Shown: positions 44,854-54,842, counted from the stretch's first letter. The stretch is DNA of 64,000 bases from Nostoc carneum NIES-2107 (GCA_002368155.1 AP018180.1:6572871-6636870); one strand, 5' to 3'. Made by a program: numbers and translations. The notes: generated by a model not told the origin, from the sequence alone.

Positions 44854-46001
44854 CACAAACTAATGGATTTCCGCTTGAACTCCTCACACGACCTACTCCA
44901 GAAAGGTTGGCATACTTTGAGAATTACACTGTAGGACATCCTCGACTTAAAGAAGTCTCTGAAATTCTCATGCGAACAATTGCCGAACCCGCAGGGGCAT
45001 CATTTATTTTTGTTTATGGCCCTAGCGGTGTCGGTAAAACAACTTTGCGACTTCGCGTTGAGCAGAAATTAACAGAACTAGTATTACCATTACTGGAAAG
45101 CGATCGCGGTCGTGTTCCTGTTGTTGGTGTTGAAGCTGTAGCCCCAGAATCGAGAAATTTCAACTGGAAAGATTACTACACACGCGCCTTAATCGCTTTA
45201 GAAGAACCCTTAATCGATCACAAGTTTGATTACGGTGTACGTGGTATCTCTCGCGATAATTTTGGCAAAATCAATGTTGAGTCCAAAGTAGTTGCACCTG
45301 CTTTACGCAGAGCTTTAGAAAATGCTCTCATCCATCGTCATCCAGACGTATTTTTTGTAGATGAAGCCCAACATTTTGGCAAGATGGCAAGCGGATATAA
45401 GCTACAAGATCAATTAGACTGCCTCAAATCTCTAGCAAATATGACAGGGATTTTACACTGCCTATTAGGAACTTACGAATTACTGACATTCCGTAATTTA
45501 AGCGGTCAACTCTCACGCCGTAGCGTCGATATTCATTTCCGCCGTTATTGTGCTGAAAATCCAGAGGATGTACAAGCTTTCAAAAGTGTATTATTAACTT
45601 TCCAGCAGCAGATGCCGCTTGCAGAAGCTCCAGATTTAGTTAGTCATTGGGAATATTTTTACGAACGTACTTTAGGATGTGTTGGCATACTGAAAAATTG
45701 GTTAACACGCGCTCTTAAAGATGCTTTGGATCGAGAAGCAACAACAGTCACTCTCAAAGACTTACAAAAACGTGCTTGGTCGGTTGCTCAGTGTCAGCGA
45801 ATGTTCAAGGAAATTCAAGAGGGTGAACGACAATTATCTGAAACAGAAACAGATATACAAAACTTACGCTCTGCATTAGGACTTGGCGCAAAACCAATTG
45901 TGCTACCCGAAGAAACCCCAAAAACTACTCGTCCGCCAGCAAAGGTTGGCAAACGCAAACCTAAAAGAGATCCCATCGGAGTGCAGCAAGATGTTAGCTA
46001 A
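44850..46001 (+). CDS. tnsC: TnsC, AAA+ transposition regulator
   Basis: 383 residues with Walker A GPSGVGKTT (residues 57-65) and Walker B in VFFVDEAQHF. TnsC polymerises on DNA at the chosen site, linking the target selector (TniQ or TnsD) to TnsAB. ATGA overlap with tnsAB and 11-bp overlap with tnsD show one transcription unit. The basic, proline-rich C-terminal tail (TRPPAKVGKRKPKRDP) may contact DNA or TnsAB. Confidence 0.92.
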   Translation: MTQTNGFPLELLTRPTPERLAYFENYTVGHPRLKEVSEILMRTIAEPAGASFIFVYGPSGVGKTTLRLRVEQKLTELVLPLLESDRGRVPVVGVEAVAPESRNFNWKDYYTRALIALEEPLIDHKFDYGVRGISRDNFGKINVESKVVAPALRRALENALIHRHPDVFFVDEAQHFGKMASGYKLQDQLDCLKSLANMTGILHCLLGTYELLTFRNLSGQLSRRSVDIHFRRYCAENPEDVQAFKSVLLTFQQQMPLAEAPDLVSHWEYFYERTLGCVGILKNWLTRALKDALDREATTVTLKDLQKRAWSVAQCQRMFKEIQEGERQLSETETDIQNLRSALGLGAKPIVLPEETPKTTRPPAKVGKRKPKRDPIGVQQDVS

Positions 46002-47151
46002 TGGATTAGTAACATACGAATCTTGGGATTTAAAACAGCTTTCTATTCCATCTCGTAGTTTGTTGTATCAATTACAGCCTGTTGGCATTAGAACACCAAT
46101 GGTGGAAAGCCTTATTTGGTGTGAAATTATTCCCACACGTAATTTGTTTCGTACCCAAAGCGCTTGGTGTGCTGTATGTTATGAAGAATGGAGTTTGAAT
46201 AACCAAGTAATTTATAAACCACTACTTTGGACTATAAATTCCGTCAAAGTATGTGCTTTACACAAAATATGTCTATGTTTGCAATGTCCTCACTGTCAGC
46301 AAGAGTTGCCACTACTAAGTTGGCGATCGCGACCTGGTTACTGTTCCAAGTGTGGTGGTTGGTTAGGTATGAATCTTCCTGTCAAGTCCGCCTCAGAACT
46401 TATGGCTTGCTCAACTTTATCTAAAGAAGAATTACATTCGCAAACTTGGATAGTAGAGGTTATTGGAGAATTAATTTCTTCCACCCTATCTTTTAAGTCT
46501 CCACCAGTAAAAGAAGAAATTGCCAAGTCTTTGAGTCTGGTCATAGATGCAGTGACTGATGGTAATATAGCTGAGTTTGCTCGGTTGATGGGAATACCGA
46601 AGAATACTTTATGGATGTGGCAGACGGGTAAAGCTTTACCAGTGCTTGATATACTTCTGAAAATTTGTTATCGCTTAGAAATATCTCTGCTTGATTTACT
46701 AAAACCAGAACAACTTGCTGCTAAATCTTTTACGAAAATCTCACACAAAACTATTCGGCGATCGCCCACACTAAGAGCATCTCCAAAACTTTTCGATGCT
46801 AATCAAGTACAAGATGCTTTGTTAGCAATCCTTGCAAGCGACAAAGAACCACCACTAACAATGGAAGAAGTAGCTACAGGTCTAGGATATGATAGGCGGA
46901 CAATTTTCAGGCACTTTCCAGATTTATGCCGTGCTATTTCTGCCAAATACCGTAGTTATGGTAAAGCATGTCACACAGAAAAGATACAGCAGTCTTGCAG
47001 AGAAGTTAAGCAGATTGTACTTAAGTTGCATCATCAAGGAGAATACCCTTCAGAAGCTCGTGTGTCTGAAATAATGACTAATCCTGGATATCTCCGTTAC
47101 AAACAGGTTCGTGCTGCTTTAAATGAAACACGACATGAAATTGGATTCTAA
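45991..47151 (+). CDS. tnsD: TnsD/TniQ-family homing factor with internal deletion
   Basis: 386 residues from ATG 45991. The N-terminus (WDLKQLSIPSRSLLYQLQPV) and the zinc region (AWCAVCYEEW, CALHKICLCLQCPHC, YCSKCGGWLG) match TnsD/TniQ, but residue 41 (MVESL) joins straight to IWCEIIPTRNLFR. Compared with the TniQ in this element, about 83 residues (SSYLHRLA... to the TLLSW region) are missing, in frame. The C-terminal half has helix-turn-helix segments (MGIPKNTLWMWQTGK; ATGLGYDRRTIFRHFPD) for site binding. The missing part is the TniQ core, so TnsC contact and homing may be impaired. Confidence 0.85.
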   Translation: MLANGLVTYESWDLKQLSIPSRSLLYQLQPVGIRTPMVESLIWCEIIPTRNLFRTQSAWCAVCYEEWSLNNQVIYKPLLWTINSVKVCALHKICLCLQCPHCQQELPLLSWRSRPGYCSKCGGWLGMNLPVKSASELMACSTLSKEELHSQTWIVEVIGELISSTLSFKSPPVKEEIAKSLSLVIDAVTDGNIAEFARLMGIPKNTLWMWQTGKALPVLDILLKICYRLEISLLDLLKPEQLAAKSFTKISHKTIRRSPTLRASPKLFDANQVQDALLAILASDKEPPLTMEEVATGLGYDRRTIFRHFPDLCRAISAKYRSYGKACHTEKIQQSCREVKQIVLKLHHQGEYPSEARVSEIMTNPGYLRYKQVRAALNETRHEIGF

Positions 47152-47241
47152 AGCTATTAAACTTAAAAAGGGTAGACTTAGTTAGCTTCTTTCTGTATAT
47201 ATGGAAAATTGGAAGCATAACTTTGCCGCCCTCTATTGGAA

Positions 47242-47283
47242 CCATAAGCTTGCCGTTGCGGCAAAGTTATGGGTAAAGTCACA
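47242..47283. repeat. Right end of the CAST
   Basis: 42 bp identical to 24024-24065; its last 24 bp (47260-47283) are the inverted copy of the left terminal repeat and finish GTAAAGTCACA. A further partial site, CATAACTTTGCC, lies at about 47216. Repeated sites near the end fit TnsB binding. Confidence 0.7.
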
Positions 47284-47310
47284 CAACGACAAATAATTAG
47301 TCACTGTACA
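47284..47310. other. V-K-CAST-like transposon terminus beside tRNA-Val
   Basis: Read on the minus strand, the sequence begins TGTACAGTGACTAATTATTT and continues GTCG. From memory this closely resembles the ends of type V-K CASTs and related Tn7-like elements. It abuts the I-B end on one side and lies five bases (ACAAA) from the tRNA on the other. It may be the footprint of an earlier insertion or the actual outer end of this element. Confidence 0.55.
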
Positions 47311-47315
47311 ACAAA

Positions 47316-47389
<74 letters not shown>

Positions 47390-48048
47390 GTAACACACGA
47401 TTAATGAATATAGCAGATCTATTTACTATAGGCAAGCAATTTTTGCGATCGCCTAAAAATTTACCCACTCGCCTACACTCCACTGGTTGCCTATTTTGTC
47501 AATGAGTAAATATTCAACCTCACCTTGATGATATTTCTCAGAACCATATTTTGAAATATAGCGAAAGATAAATATTTAATCTTCTGAAAAATCAGTATCG
47601 TGAGATACTTCACTACTTAAATAGATTGTGATAAATATTTCTTGGATAAAAATGTTGAATATAAACTAAAAAATTGAGCAATTTACTGGCTATTTAGCAA
47701 ATTATTGTCTTTGGCTGTTGATTGATTTTCACAATAATTTAAAAGGTTTGCCAGCAGGGTAAGCAAGTAATTCTACGGTAAAGCTAGTAAAAAAATATTG
47801 TAATGAATGCATTCCTGGCAGCAACTTTTATTACATTTTGTTAAATTAAATAGAGCCAAGCTTCCCCAACTTCTTGTTGAGAACGATGGGGTTGTTTATC
47901 AATCAGGAAATTAATAGTAAAACATGGGCAATTATCGAATGACTTTTTGAGACAGCAAGTTATTTTAAGTATGCTTCTGCAAGCAACATTACCGTGGGAA
48001 AATCAAAGAATATTCAGAAGTAGAGATTAGAGAGGAAAACCCTATAAT
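47390..48048. other. Spacer between tRNA-Val and dxs
   Basis: About 660 AT-rich bases upstream of dxs with no credible gene. It should contain promoters for both divergent genes; none can be pinpointed. Confidence 0.4.
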
Positions 48049-49956
48049 ATGCATCTGAGCGAAATCACCCATCCTAACCAGTTGCACGGTTTATCAATTC
48101 GGCAGCTACAACAGATTGCGCGTCAAATCCGAGATAAGCACTTACAAACAGTAGCAGCAACTGGGGGACACCTGGGGCCAGGTTTGGGTGTTGTAGAGTT
48201 AACTTTAGGGCTTTACCAGACACTGGACTTAGATCGGGATAAAGTTATTTGGGATGTAGGGCACCAAGCTTATCCCCATAAACTAATTACAGGTCGTTAC
48301 AGCAACTTCCACACCTTAAGACAAAAAGAGGGAATTGCTGGTTATCTCAAACGGTGTGAAAGCAAGTTCGATCACTTCGGTGCGGGACATGCTTCTACCA
48401 GTATCTCAGCAGCTTTGGGTATGGCTTTAGCCCGTGATTTAAAAGGGGAAAAATTTAAAGCCGTAGCTGTAATTGGTGATGGTGCTTTAACTGGTGGGAT
48501 GGCGTTAGAAGCCATTAACCATGCAGGACACTTGCCAAAAACTAACCTACTAGTTGTTCTCAATGACAACGAGATGTCTATCTCGCCTAATGTGGGTGCA
48601 ATTCCCCGATACCTGAATAAAATGCGCCTCAGCCCACCTGTGCAGTTTATTAAGGATAATTTTGAGGAACAATTCAAACATATTCCTTTTGTTGGTGAAT
48701 CCTTATCTCCGGAACTGGGACGCATCAAAGAAGGGATGAAGCGGTTGGCGGTTCCCAAAGTTGGGGCAGTTTTTGAAGAACTAGGCTTTACCTATATTGG
48801 GCCAGTAGATGGGCATAATTTAGAAGAATTAATTGCTACCTTCCAACAAGCACATCAGATCCCAGGGCCAGTTTTGGTGCACGTCGCGACTGTCAAAGGC
48901 AAAGGTTATGAACTTGCTGAACAAGACCAAGTTGGCTACCATGCTCAAAATCCTTTCAATCTCACAACTGGTAAAGCGATTCCTTCTAGCAAGCCTAAAC
49001 CACCTGCTTATGCTAAAGTCTTTGCCCATACTTTAGTTAAACTTGCTGAACAAAACCCCAAAATTATCGGGATTACGGCGGCGATGGCTACAGGTACAGG
49101 TTTAGATAAACTCCAAGCTAAATTACCCAATCAATATATTGATGTTGGGATTGCCGAACAACACGCCGTTACCCTAGCGGCTGGACTTGCTAGTGAAGGG
49201 ATGCGTCCTGTAGCTGCTATCTACTCTACTTTCTTACAACGCGCTTACGACCAGATTATTCATGATGTCTGCATTCAAAACCTGCCTGTATTTTTCTGCT
49301 TAGACAGGGCAGGAATTGTGGGTGCTGATGGCCCCACCCATCAAGGTATGTATGACATTGCTTATCTGCGTTGTATTCCTAACATAGTTTTGATGGCACC
49401 TAAAGACGAAGCCGAACTACAACGGATGATTGTCACAGGTATTAACTATACCAAAGGTGCGATCGCTATGCGCTTCCCCCGTGGTAATGGCTATGGCGTA
49501 CCGTTGATGGAAGAAGGCTGGGAACCTTTAGAAATCGGTAAAGCCGAAATTCTCCGCACAGGGGATGATGTGTTAATTCTCGGCTATGGCACAATGGTTT
49601 ACCCCAGTATGCAAGCTGCGGAAATTCTCAGCGAACATGGCATTGAAGCTACTGTAGTTAATGCTCGTTTCGCTAAACCATTGGATACTGAGTTAATTTT
49701 GCCATTAGCTAAGAAAATTGGTCGCGTCGTCACTTTAGAAGAAGGCTGCGTCATGGGTGGCTTTGGTTCTGCGGTAGCTGAAGCTTTACTGGATGCCGAT
49801 GTTGTCGTTCCCGTAAAGCGCATCGGTGTACCAGATATCTTAGTAGATCATGCGACACCCGATGAATCTAAGACTGAATTAGGTTTAACTAGTCATCAAA
49901 TCGCAGAAAGAGTTTTGCAAGCTTTCTTTGAGCGGCAACTATCTACTGTTAGCTAG
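48049..49956 (+). CDS. dxs: 1-deoxy-D-xylulose-5-phosphate synthase
   Basis: 635 residues, full length. The enzyme condenses pyruvate and glyceraldehyde 3-phosphate with thiamine diphosphate, the first step of the MEP isoprenoid pathway that feeds carotenoids, chlorophyll phytol and quinones. Family marks are [29 protein letters not shown], the thiamine motif [18 protein letters not shown] with [10 protein letters not shown], and the pyrimidine-domain [14 protein letters not shown]. It is monocistronic and ends in a strong terminator. Confidence 0.97.
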   Translation: MHLSEITHPNQLHGLSIRQLQQIARQIRDKHLQTVAATGGHLGPGLGVVELTLGLYQTLDLDRDKVIWDVGHQAYPHKLITGRYSNFHTLRQKEGIAGYLKRCESKFDHFGAGHASTSISAALGMALARDLKGEKFKAVAVIGDGALTGGMALEAINHAGHLPKTNLLVVLNDNEMSISPNVGAIPRYLNKMRLSPPVQFIKDNFEEQFKHIPFVGESLSPELGRIKEGMKRLAVPKVGAVFEELGFTYIGPVDGHNLEELIATFQQAHQIPGPVLVHVATVKGKGYELAEQDQVGYHAQNPFNLTTGKAIPSSKPKPPAYAKVFAHTLVKLAEQNPKIIGITAAMATGTGLDKLQAKLPNQYIDVGIAEQHAVTLAAGLASEGMRPVAAIYSTFLQRAYDQIIHDVCIQNLPVFFCLDRAGIVGADGPTHQGMYDIAYLRCIPNIVLMAPKDEAELQRMIVTGINYTKGAIAMRFPRGNGYGVPLMEEGWEPLEIGKAEILRTGDDVLILGYGTMVYPSMQAAEILSEHGIEATVVNARFAKPLDTELILPLAKKIGRVVTLEEGCVMGGFGSAVAEALLDADVVVPVKRIGVPDILVDHATPDESKTELGLTSHQIAERVLQAFFERQLSTVS

Positions 49957-50004
49957 TTAATTGTTCCCGAAAATTACTGAAATTAATCAAGGATAATAGC
50001 TATA

Positions 50005-50043
50005 AAATACACTCTACAGTTAAGCTGTAGGGTGTATTTTTTT
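50005..50043 (+). terminator. dxs terminator
   Basis: A 15-bp stem (AAATACACTCTACAG with CTGTAGGGTGTATTT, one T-G pair), a 5-nt loop and a run of Ts, starting 48 bp after the dxs stop. Confidence 0.88.
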
Positions 50044-50070
50044 GGGAATAGTTAAGATGGAAATTATAGC

Positions 50071-50095
50071 AATTCGTAATTCGTAATTCGTAATT
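50071..50095. repeat. Short tandem repeat (AATTCGT)
   Basis: About 3.5 copies of the heptamer AATTCGT. A related degenerate run lies just before the kinase gene near 55000-55025. Confidence 0.8.
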
Positions 50096-50172
50096 AAGAA
50101 AGCTAGATATATAAAAGGTTGAGTCCTTTGGATCTGTTGCGTGATTGTAGAGAATTGGTATTAGCGTAGTAG

Positions 50173-50199
50173 GATGTGTTAGCGATAGCGTAACGCATC
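50173..50199. repeat. Dispersed hairpin repeat, copy 2
   Basis: Same 27-bp unit as 15833-15859 with one C to T change in the left arm; the loop is identical. The rest of 50200-50432 shows no gene or other structure. Confidence 0.85.
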
Positions 50200-50432
50200 A
50201 GCACCAAAGCTGAGATTTTTTCAGAAATCAAATCGGATTCCTATCGAGAATGGATATGAGAGTCACCCTAGCACAATTGATGAATTGAGAGCGATCGCAC
50301 AGCATCTTTCTTTAAAACAGAAGCGAATTTCACGATTTTTTATGATTTATTATTGCAGATGTTCAGGCAGAAATAGTGATATATGTAATGCCATAAGATA
50401 GTGCATCTATAAATCTCTTAAGGTAATCATCA

Positions 50433-53400
50433 ATGCCTGAGATCCAAAATTTTTTGCAAAAATTTTTCATACCTTCCCTGTTTGTCCTTGTCAGCACACC
50501 AGCTAAGGCACAAATCACTCCTGACAATACCCTGGGTGCAGAGGCTTCTAGCATTACACCAAACACGCTGATTAATGGTGCAAATGCAGATTTAATTAAT
50601 GGTGGCGCTCAAAGGGGTGGCAATCTTTTTCATAGTTTTACTGAGTTTAATATTAATGATGGGCAACGTGTGTATTTTGGCAATCCCTCTGGAGTCCAAA
50701 ATATTTTAACGCGGGTGACAGGTGGGAATGCATCGAATATTTTAGGTACTTTAGGTGTCAATGGAATTGCAAATTTATTTTTAATTAATCCTAATGGCAT
50801 TGTATTTGGGCAGAATGCGCGGTTAGATGTTCGCGGTTCATTTGTAGGGACAACTGCGAATGCTGTACAGTTTGGCAATCAAGGAATTTTTAGTGCTACA
50901 AATCCCCAAGCACCGCCATTGTTGACAGTGAATCCTTCGGCGTTGTTGTTTAATCAGATTAATCAAAGTGGAATAATTAACCGTAGCCGTCAACTTGCAA
51001 TACCCGGAAGTTTCTACTTAATAGGTGGAAATATTACATTTGATGGAGGAATTGCAGCATCAGTAGGAAATCGCTTGGAATTAGGTGCAGTTGCAGGAAC
51101 AGGAAATGTTGAGTTGATTAATAGTGGTAATCAAATGCAGTTAGCCTTCCCAGATGGCGCACCCAAAGCAGATATAGTCTTGCAAAACAACGCCTTTGCT
51201 GTGACAAGTGGAGGGGGTGCAATTACGGTTAATGCTGATGATATTAGTCTTTCTGGGAATAGTTTTATTAGTTCAGTACTTCAACCTGGCGAAGGTCAAC
51301 CGGGTGTTGCTGCGGGAGAGGTCGTAGTTAATGCAACTGGCGATGTTACCCTCGATAATGTTAGTAATATTTCAAGTCGGGGTTTTGAAAACTCTTTGGG
51401 TGATACAGGAAATATTGTAATTAATGCCCAATCGATTAGACTCACAAACCAAAGCATAATTGATAGTAATGGAACGAGAAATCGGGGCAATATTATTTTA
51501 AATATAAAGGATTATGTCAGCCTTGATAACAGTTTTATTACTACCAGTGGAATTTTCAATCCGATAGGTAAAGCAGGTGATATTACAATCACAACTGGAA
51601 ACATTAATTTAAGTAATCAATCCACAATTAGTTCTGCTAATAATGGACAAGGGCAAGGTGGAAAGATAACCCTAAAAGCTCAAGAAGCCATTTCACTGAG
51701 CGGAAGTGATATTTCAAGTGCTTCTACTGCATCTGGTTTTGGTCAGGTTAACGATCTGCCTAGCGGTGATATTGAAATTAAAACAAGAACTCTCAAACTT
51801 GATGGTAGCAATACCTTAATCAGCTCTTTAAATCTTGATGAGGGCAGGGGTGGCAATATTCAGATTTTCGCTGATGACTCAATTTTATTAAATGGTCTGG
51901 CTTTAATTTTATCATCCAGCACTGGTCAAGGTGATGCTGGAAATATTCAGCTTGAAACGCGATCGCTTACACTTACTAACGGTGGCAATATTGGTACGCA
52001 ATCGGCAGGACTTGGTAATAGCGGAAATTTATTAGTTAACGCCTCAGATTCCGTTACTTTGAGCGGCACAACAACATTTATTAATCCACTAACTGGAGAC
52101 ACAAGTATCACAGGAAGCAGGCTAACAACCAGCGCTTTTGGTACTGGACAGAGTGGGCAATTAACTATTAATACCCAACGATTGAGCATTAGCGATGGTG
52201 GAGATATTACTACTAGAAGTGGTGAGGTTGGTCGCGGAGGAGATTTGACAATAAATGCCAAAGACTTAGTAGAGGTTGTAGGTAACTCACCTAATAATCT
52301 CAGCACTATCTCTACTAGTACTATAGGGTCTGGGGATGCAGGGAGTATGAGGATTAACACAGGTCTTTTAAGTATTCGTGATGGAGGACGAGTACTTACT
52401 TCTACCTTTGGTAAAGGTAATGGAGGTAATTTGACTGTGAATGCTAACCGTAGCTTGGAACTCATTGGTACTTCTGCTGACGGTGTTTTTTTTAGTGGCT
52501 TGCTTTCTACTGCTGAAAGTTCAACGGGAAATGCAGGAGATTTGACGATTACCACCCCAGATTTACTTGTCCGAGATGGGGCACAGGTTAGCACTGGTAC
52601 ATTTGGTGCAGGTAAGGGAGGTAATTTATTTGTAAATGCCTCAAATAAAGTAGAACTGATTGGTATTTCTACGAATGGTCAAACTATTAGCGCCTTGGGT
52701 ACTTCTGCTCAGACAGGCTCAAGTGGAAATGCAGGAAATTTGACTATTGAAACTAAAGATTTACTTGTGCGAGATGGAGCAACAGTTATCACTGGTACAT
52801 CTGGTACAGGCAATGGAGGAAATTTGACAGTCAATGCAAGTGGTAGCGTAGAAGTAATTGGTGCGTCTGCTAATGGTCTTTCTAAAAGTAGATTGAGTAC
52901 ATCTACAAACCCAGGCTTAACAGGAAATGCGGGAGACTTAACGATTAACGCCCAAAATTTACTTGTGCGCGATGGCGGAGTTGATGCAGCTACATTTGGT
53001 CAGGGTAAAGGAGGAAATTTAACTTTTAATGTCACAGGTAAAGTAGAACTGATTGATACATCAACAGATGTTAGTATTTTTACTACTGTGGCTACTTCTA
53101 CTCAAGCAGGTTCAACTGGGGATGCGGGTGATTTAACAATTAACGCCCAAGATTTATTTGTACGGGATGGGGCACAGATAATTACTTCAACATCTGGTAG
53201 AGGTAAAGCAGGTAATCTAACAATAAACGCTTCTGGTAAGGTAGAACTAATTGGTACCTCTGCTGATGGTAGTGTTTCTAGTGGTTTGGGTGCTTCCACT
53301 AACCAAGGCTCAACAGGCGATGCGGGAAAATTGACGATTACCACTCAAGATTTAATTGTGCGAAATGGGGCAGCAATTAGCACTGCTACATTTGGTGCAG

Positions 53401-54581
53401 GTAAGGGAGGAAATTTAACTGTCAATGCTGCCAATAACGTGGAACTAACTGGTACGTCTGTTGATGGTCGTTTTTTAAGTGGTTTGAGTGCTTCTGCTTA
53501 TGCAGGATCAACAGGAGATGCCGGAAATTTGCAGGTTGATACCCAAAATTTACTAGTGCGAGATGGGGCACAAGTATTTACTGGTACGTTTAGTGCCGGA
53601 AAAGCTGGAAATCTAACTGTAAATGCTTCACGTCAAGTCGAACTAATTGGTAGGTCTGCTAATGGTCGTTTTCCCAGTGGCTTGTTAGCTTCTGCTGAAC
53701 CTAACTCAACTGGAAATGCTGGAGATTTGAAGGTTGACACTCCTCAATTACTTGTACGCAATGGTGCAGAAGTATTGGTCAATAGCAGAGGAACAGGTAA
53801 CGCAGGTATTATGAGCATTAACGCCGACTCTATCCGCCTAGACAACAAAGCCTCCCTCAACGCCAACACCCGCAGCCCGAACAAAGACCCCAACAGCGAA
53901 CAAGCAACAATTAACCTCAACTCTCCGTTTATACTTCTTCTTCGCAACAGCAACATTACCACCAACGCCACAGGCGAAAACGTCATCGGTGGTAATATCA
54001 ACATCAACACCGATATCTTAGCGGCTGTACAAAACAGCGATATCAGCGCCAACTCTAGCGACTCTCGCGGTGGTCGAGTTAAAATAACTGCCCAAGGTAT
54101 CTTTGGTACTCAACCCCGTAATTTCCCAACTTTAGCCAGCGACATCACTGCTACAGGTGCAAATCCTGATTTAATTGGTACTACGGAAATTAATACCCCC
54201 GATGTTGACCCGACAAAAGGGCTAACCGAACTACCCACTGAGGTAATTGACGCTAGTACTAAATTTTCCCAAATCTGCCCCAGAGATCCCAACCCAAAAC
54301 CGTTAGCCAAATTTGTTGTTACCGGACGTGGTAGTTTACCACCTAGCCCTTTAGAATTTTTGACGGGTACAAATATTAGTATTCCCCTAGCGACTCTAGA
54401 GGAGCAAACAGCTAAATCAATAGATGGTGTTGTTCCGCTAAGTAACAATGCAACTCCAGAAATTATCGAGGCGCAAGGTATGATTAAAACTGCTAACGGT
54501 GAAATAGCGCTGGTTGCCAATGCACCTCAGGCAACTCCATCATCGCCTCCAACGGCTGCTGTATGCCCTGTGTCTAGATAA
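50433..54581 (+). CDS. Filamentous-haemagglutinin-type two-partner secreted exoprotein
   Basis: 1382 residues. A signal peptide (cleavage near PAKA-Q) leads into the TPS secretion domain: ANADLINGGAQRGGNLFHSF, VTGGNASNILG, and NPNGIVFGQNARLDVRGSF. Beyond about residue 250 is a long right-handed beta-helix. Its C-terminal half has about eight repeats of ~65 residues bearing GNAGDLTI..DLLVRDGA and GGNLTVNAS..VELIGTS. The C-terminus has QICPRDPN, common in cyanobacterial members. It should be exported through a TpsB outer-membrane pore, not seen in this window, and act as a surface adhesin or matrix protein. Confidence 0.9.
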   Translation: MPEIQNFLQKFFIPSLFVLVSTPAKAQITPDNTLGAEASSITPNTLINGANADLINGGAQRGGNLFHSFTEFNINDGQRVYFGNPSGVQNILTRVTGGNASNILGTLGVNGIANLFLINPNGIVFGQNARLDVRGSFVGTTANAVQFGNQGIFSATNPQAPPLLTVNPSALLFNQINQSGIINRSRQLAIPGSFYLIGGNITFDGGIAASVGNRLELGAVAGTGNVELINSGNQMQLAFPDGAPKADIVLQNNAFAVTSGGGAITVNADDISLSGNSFISSVLQPGEGQPGVAAGEVVVNATGDVTLDNVSNISSRGFENSLGDTGNIVINAQSIRLTNQSIIDSNGTRNRGNIILNIKDYVSLDNSFITTSGIFNPIGKAGDITITTGNINLSNQSTISSANNGQGQGGKITLKAQEAISLSGSDISSASTASGFGQVNDLPSGDIEIKTRTLKLDGSNTLISSLNLDEGRGGNIQIFADDSILLNGLALILSSSTGQGDAGNIQLETRSLTLTNGGNIGTQSAGLGNSGNLLVNASDSVTLSGTTTFINPLTGDTSITGSRLTTSAFGTGQSGQLTINTQRLSISDGGDITTRSGEVGRGGDLTINAKDLVEVVGNSPNNLSTISTSTIGSGDAGSMRINTGLLSIRDGGRVLTSTFGKGNGGNLTVNANRSLELIGTSADGVFFSGLLSTAESSTGNAGDLTITTPDLLVRDGAQVSTGTFGAGKGGNLFVNASNKVELIGISTNGQTISALGTSAQTGSSGNAGNLTIETKDLLVRDGATVITGTSGTGNGGNLTVNASGSVEVIGASANGLSKSRLSTSTNPGLTGNAGDLTINAQNLLVRDGGVDAATFGQGKGGNLTFNVTGKVELIDTSTDVSIFTTVATSTQAGSTGDAGDLTINAQDLFVRDGAQIITSTSGRGKAGNLTINASGKVELIGTSADGSVSSGLGASTNQGSTGDAGKLTITTQDLIVRNGAAISTATFGAGKGGNLTVNAANNVELTGTSVDGRFLSGLSASAYAGSTGDAGNLQVDTQNLLVRDGAQVFTGTFSAGKAGNLTVNASRQVELIGRSANGRFPSGLLASAEPNSTGNAGDLKVDTPQLLVRNGAEVLVNSRGTGNAGIMSINADSIRLDNKASLNANTRSPNKDPNSEQATINLNSPFILLLRNSNITTNATGENVIGGNININTDILAAVQNSDISANSSDSRGGRVKITAQGIFGTQPRNFPTLASDITATGANPDLIGTTEINTPDVDPTKGLTELPTEVIDASTKFSQICPRDPNPKPLAKFVVTGRGSLPPSPLEFLTGTNISIPLATLEEQTAKSIDGVVPLSNNATPEIIEAQGMIKTANGEIALVANAPQATPSSPPTAAVCPVSR

Positions 54582-54595
54582 AAATTTCGGCGAAA

Positions 54596-54842
54596 GCAAT
54601 TACTATATTGGCGATCGCAATTACTATTTCAGCGCTCGCAATTGCTATATTGGCGCTCGCAATTACTATATCGGCGATCGCAATTACTATATTGGCGAAC
54701 TCAATTACTATATCGGCGATCGCAATTGCTATATTGGCGCTCGCAATTACTATATCGGCGATCGCAATTACTATATTGGCGAACTCAATTACTATATCGG
54801 CGATCGCAATTACTATATCGGCGATCGCAATTACTATTTCGG
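54596..54842. repeat. 21-bp minisatellite containing HIP1 sites
   Basis: About 12 head-to-tail copies of a 21-bp unit like CAATTACTATATTGGCGATC; many junctions form GCGATCGC. Variants alternate CGATC, CGCTC and CGAAC in a higher-order pattern. Because 21 is a multiple of 3 and the unit lacks stops, several frames on both strands stay open, so the apparent reading frames here are not evidence of a gene. Confidence 0.92.

Larger units (their letters stand above)
23654..47283. mobile_element. Type I-B CRISPR-associated Tn7-like transposon (CAST)
   Basis: The element holds cas6-cas8-cas7-cas5, a CRISPR array, cargo, xre-tniQ (minus) and tnsAB-tnsC-tnsD (plus), with no cas1, cas2 or cas3. The 24 bp at 23654-23677 (starting TGTGACTTTACCC) are an exact inverted copy of 47260-47283, so these are the best terminal repeats. 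The right end lies 33 bp from the 3' end of a tRNA-Val gene, consistent with TnsD-type homing. The 5 bases flanking the ends differ (AAAAT versus CAACG), so no target duplication supports these exact limits. A V-K-like terminus just outside may mean the true end is 47310 or that another element was there first. Confidence 0.8.

Noticed and set aside
45883..45990. Upstream extension of tnsD inside tnsC
   Set aside because: The 36 residues are out of frame with tnsC coding sequence and do not match TnsD; ATG 45991 gives the expected N-terminus.
51947..54520. Long minus-strand frames opposite the exoprotein gene
   Set aside because: They follow the repeat period of the plus-strand gene and have low-complexity proline/serine/valine composition; the plus-strand gene explains the region.
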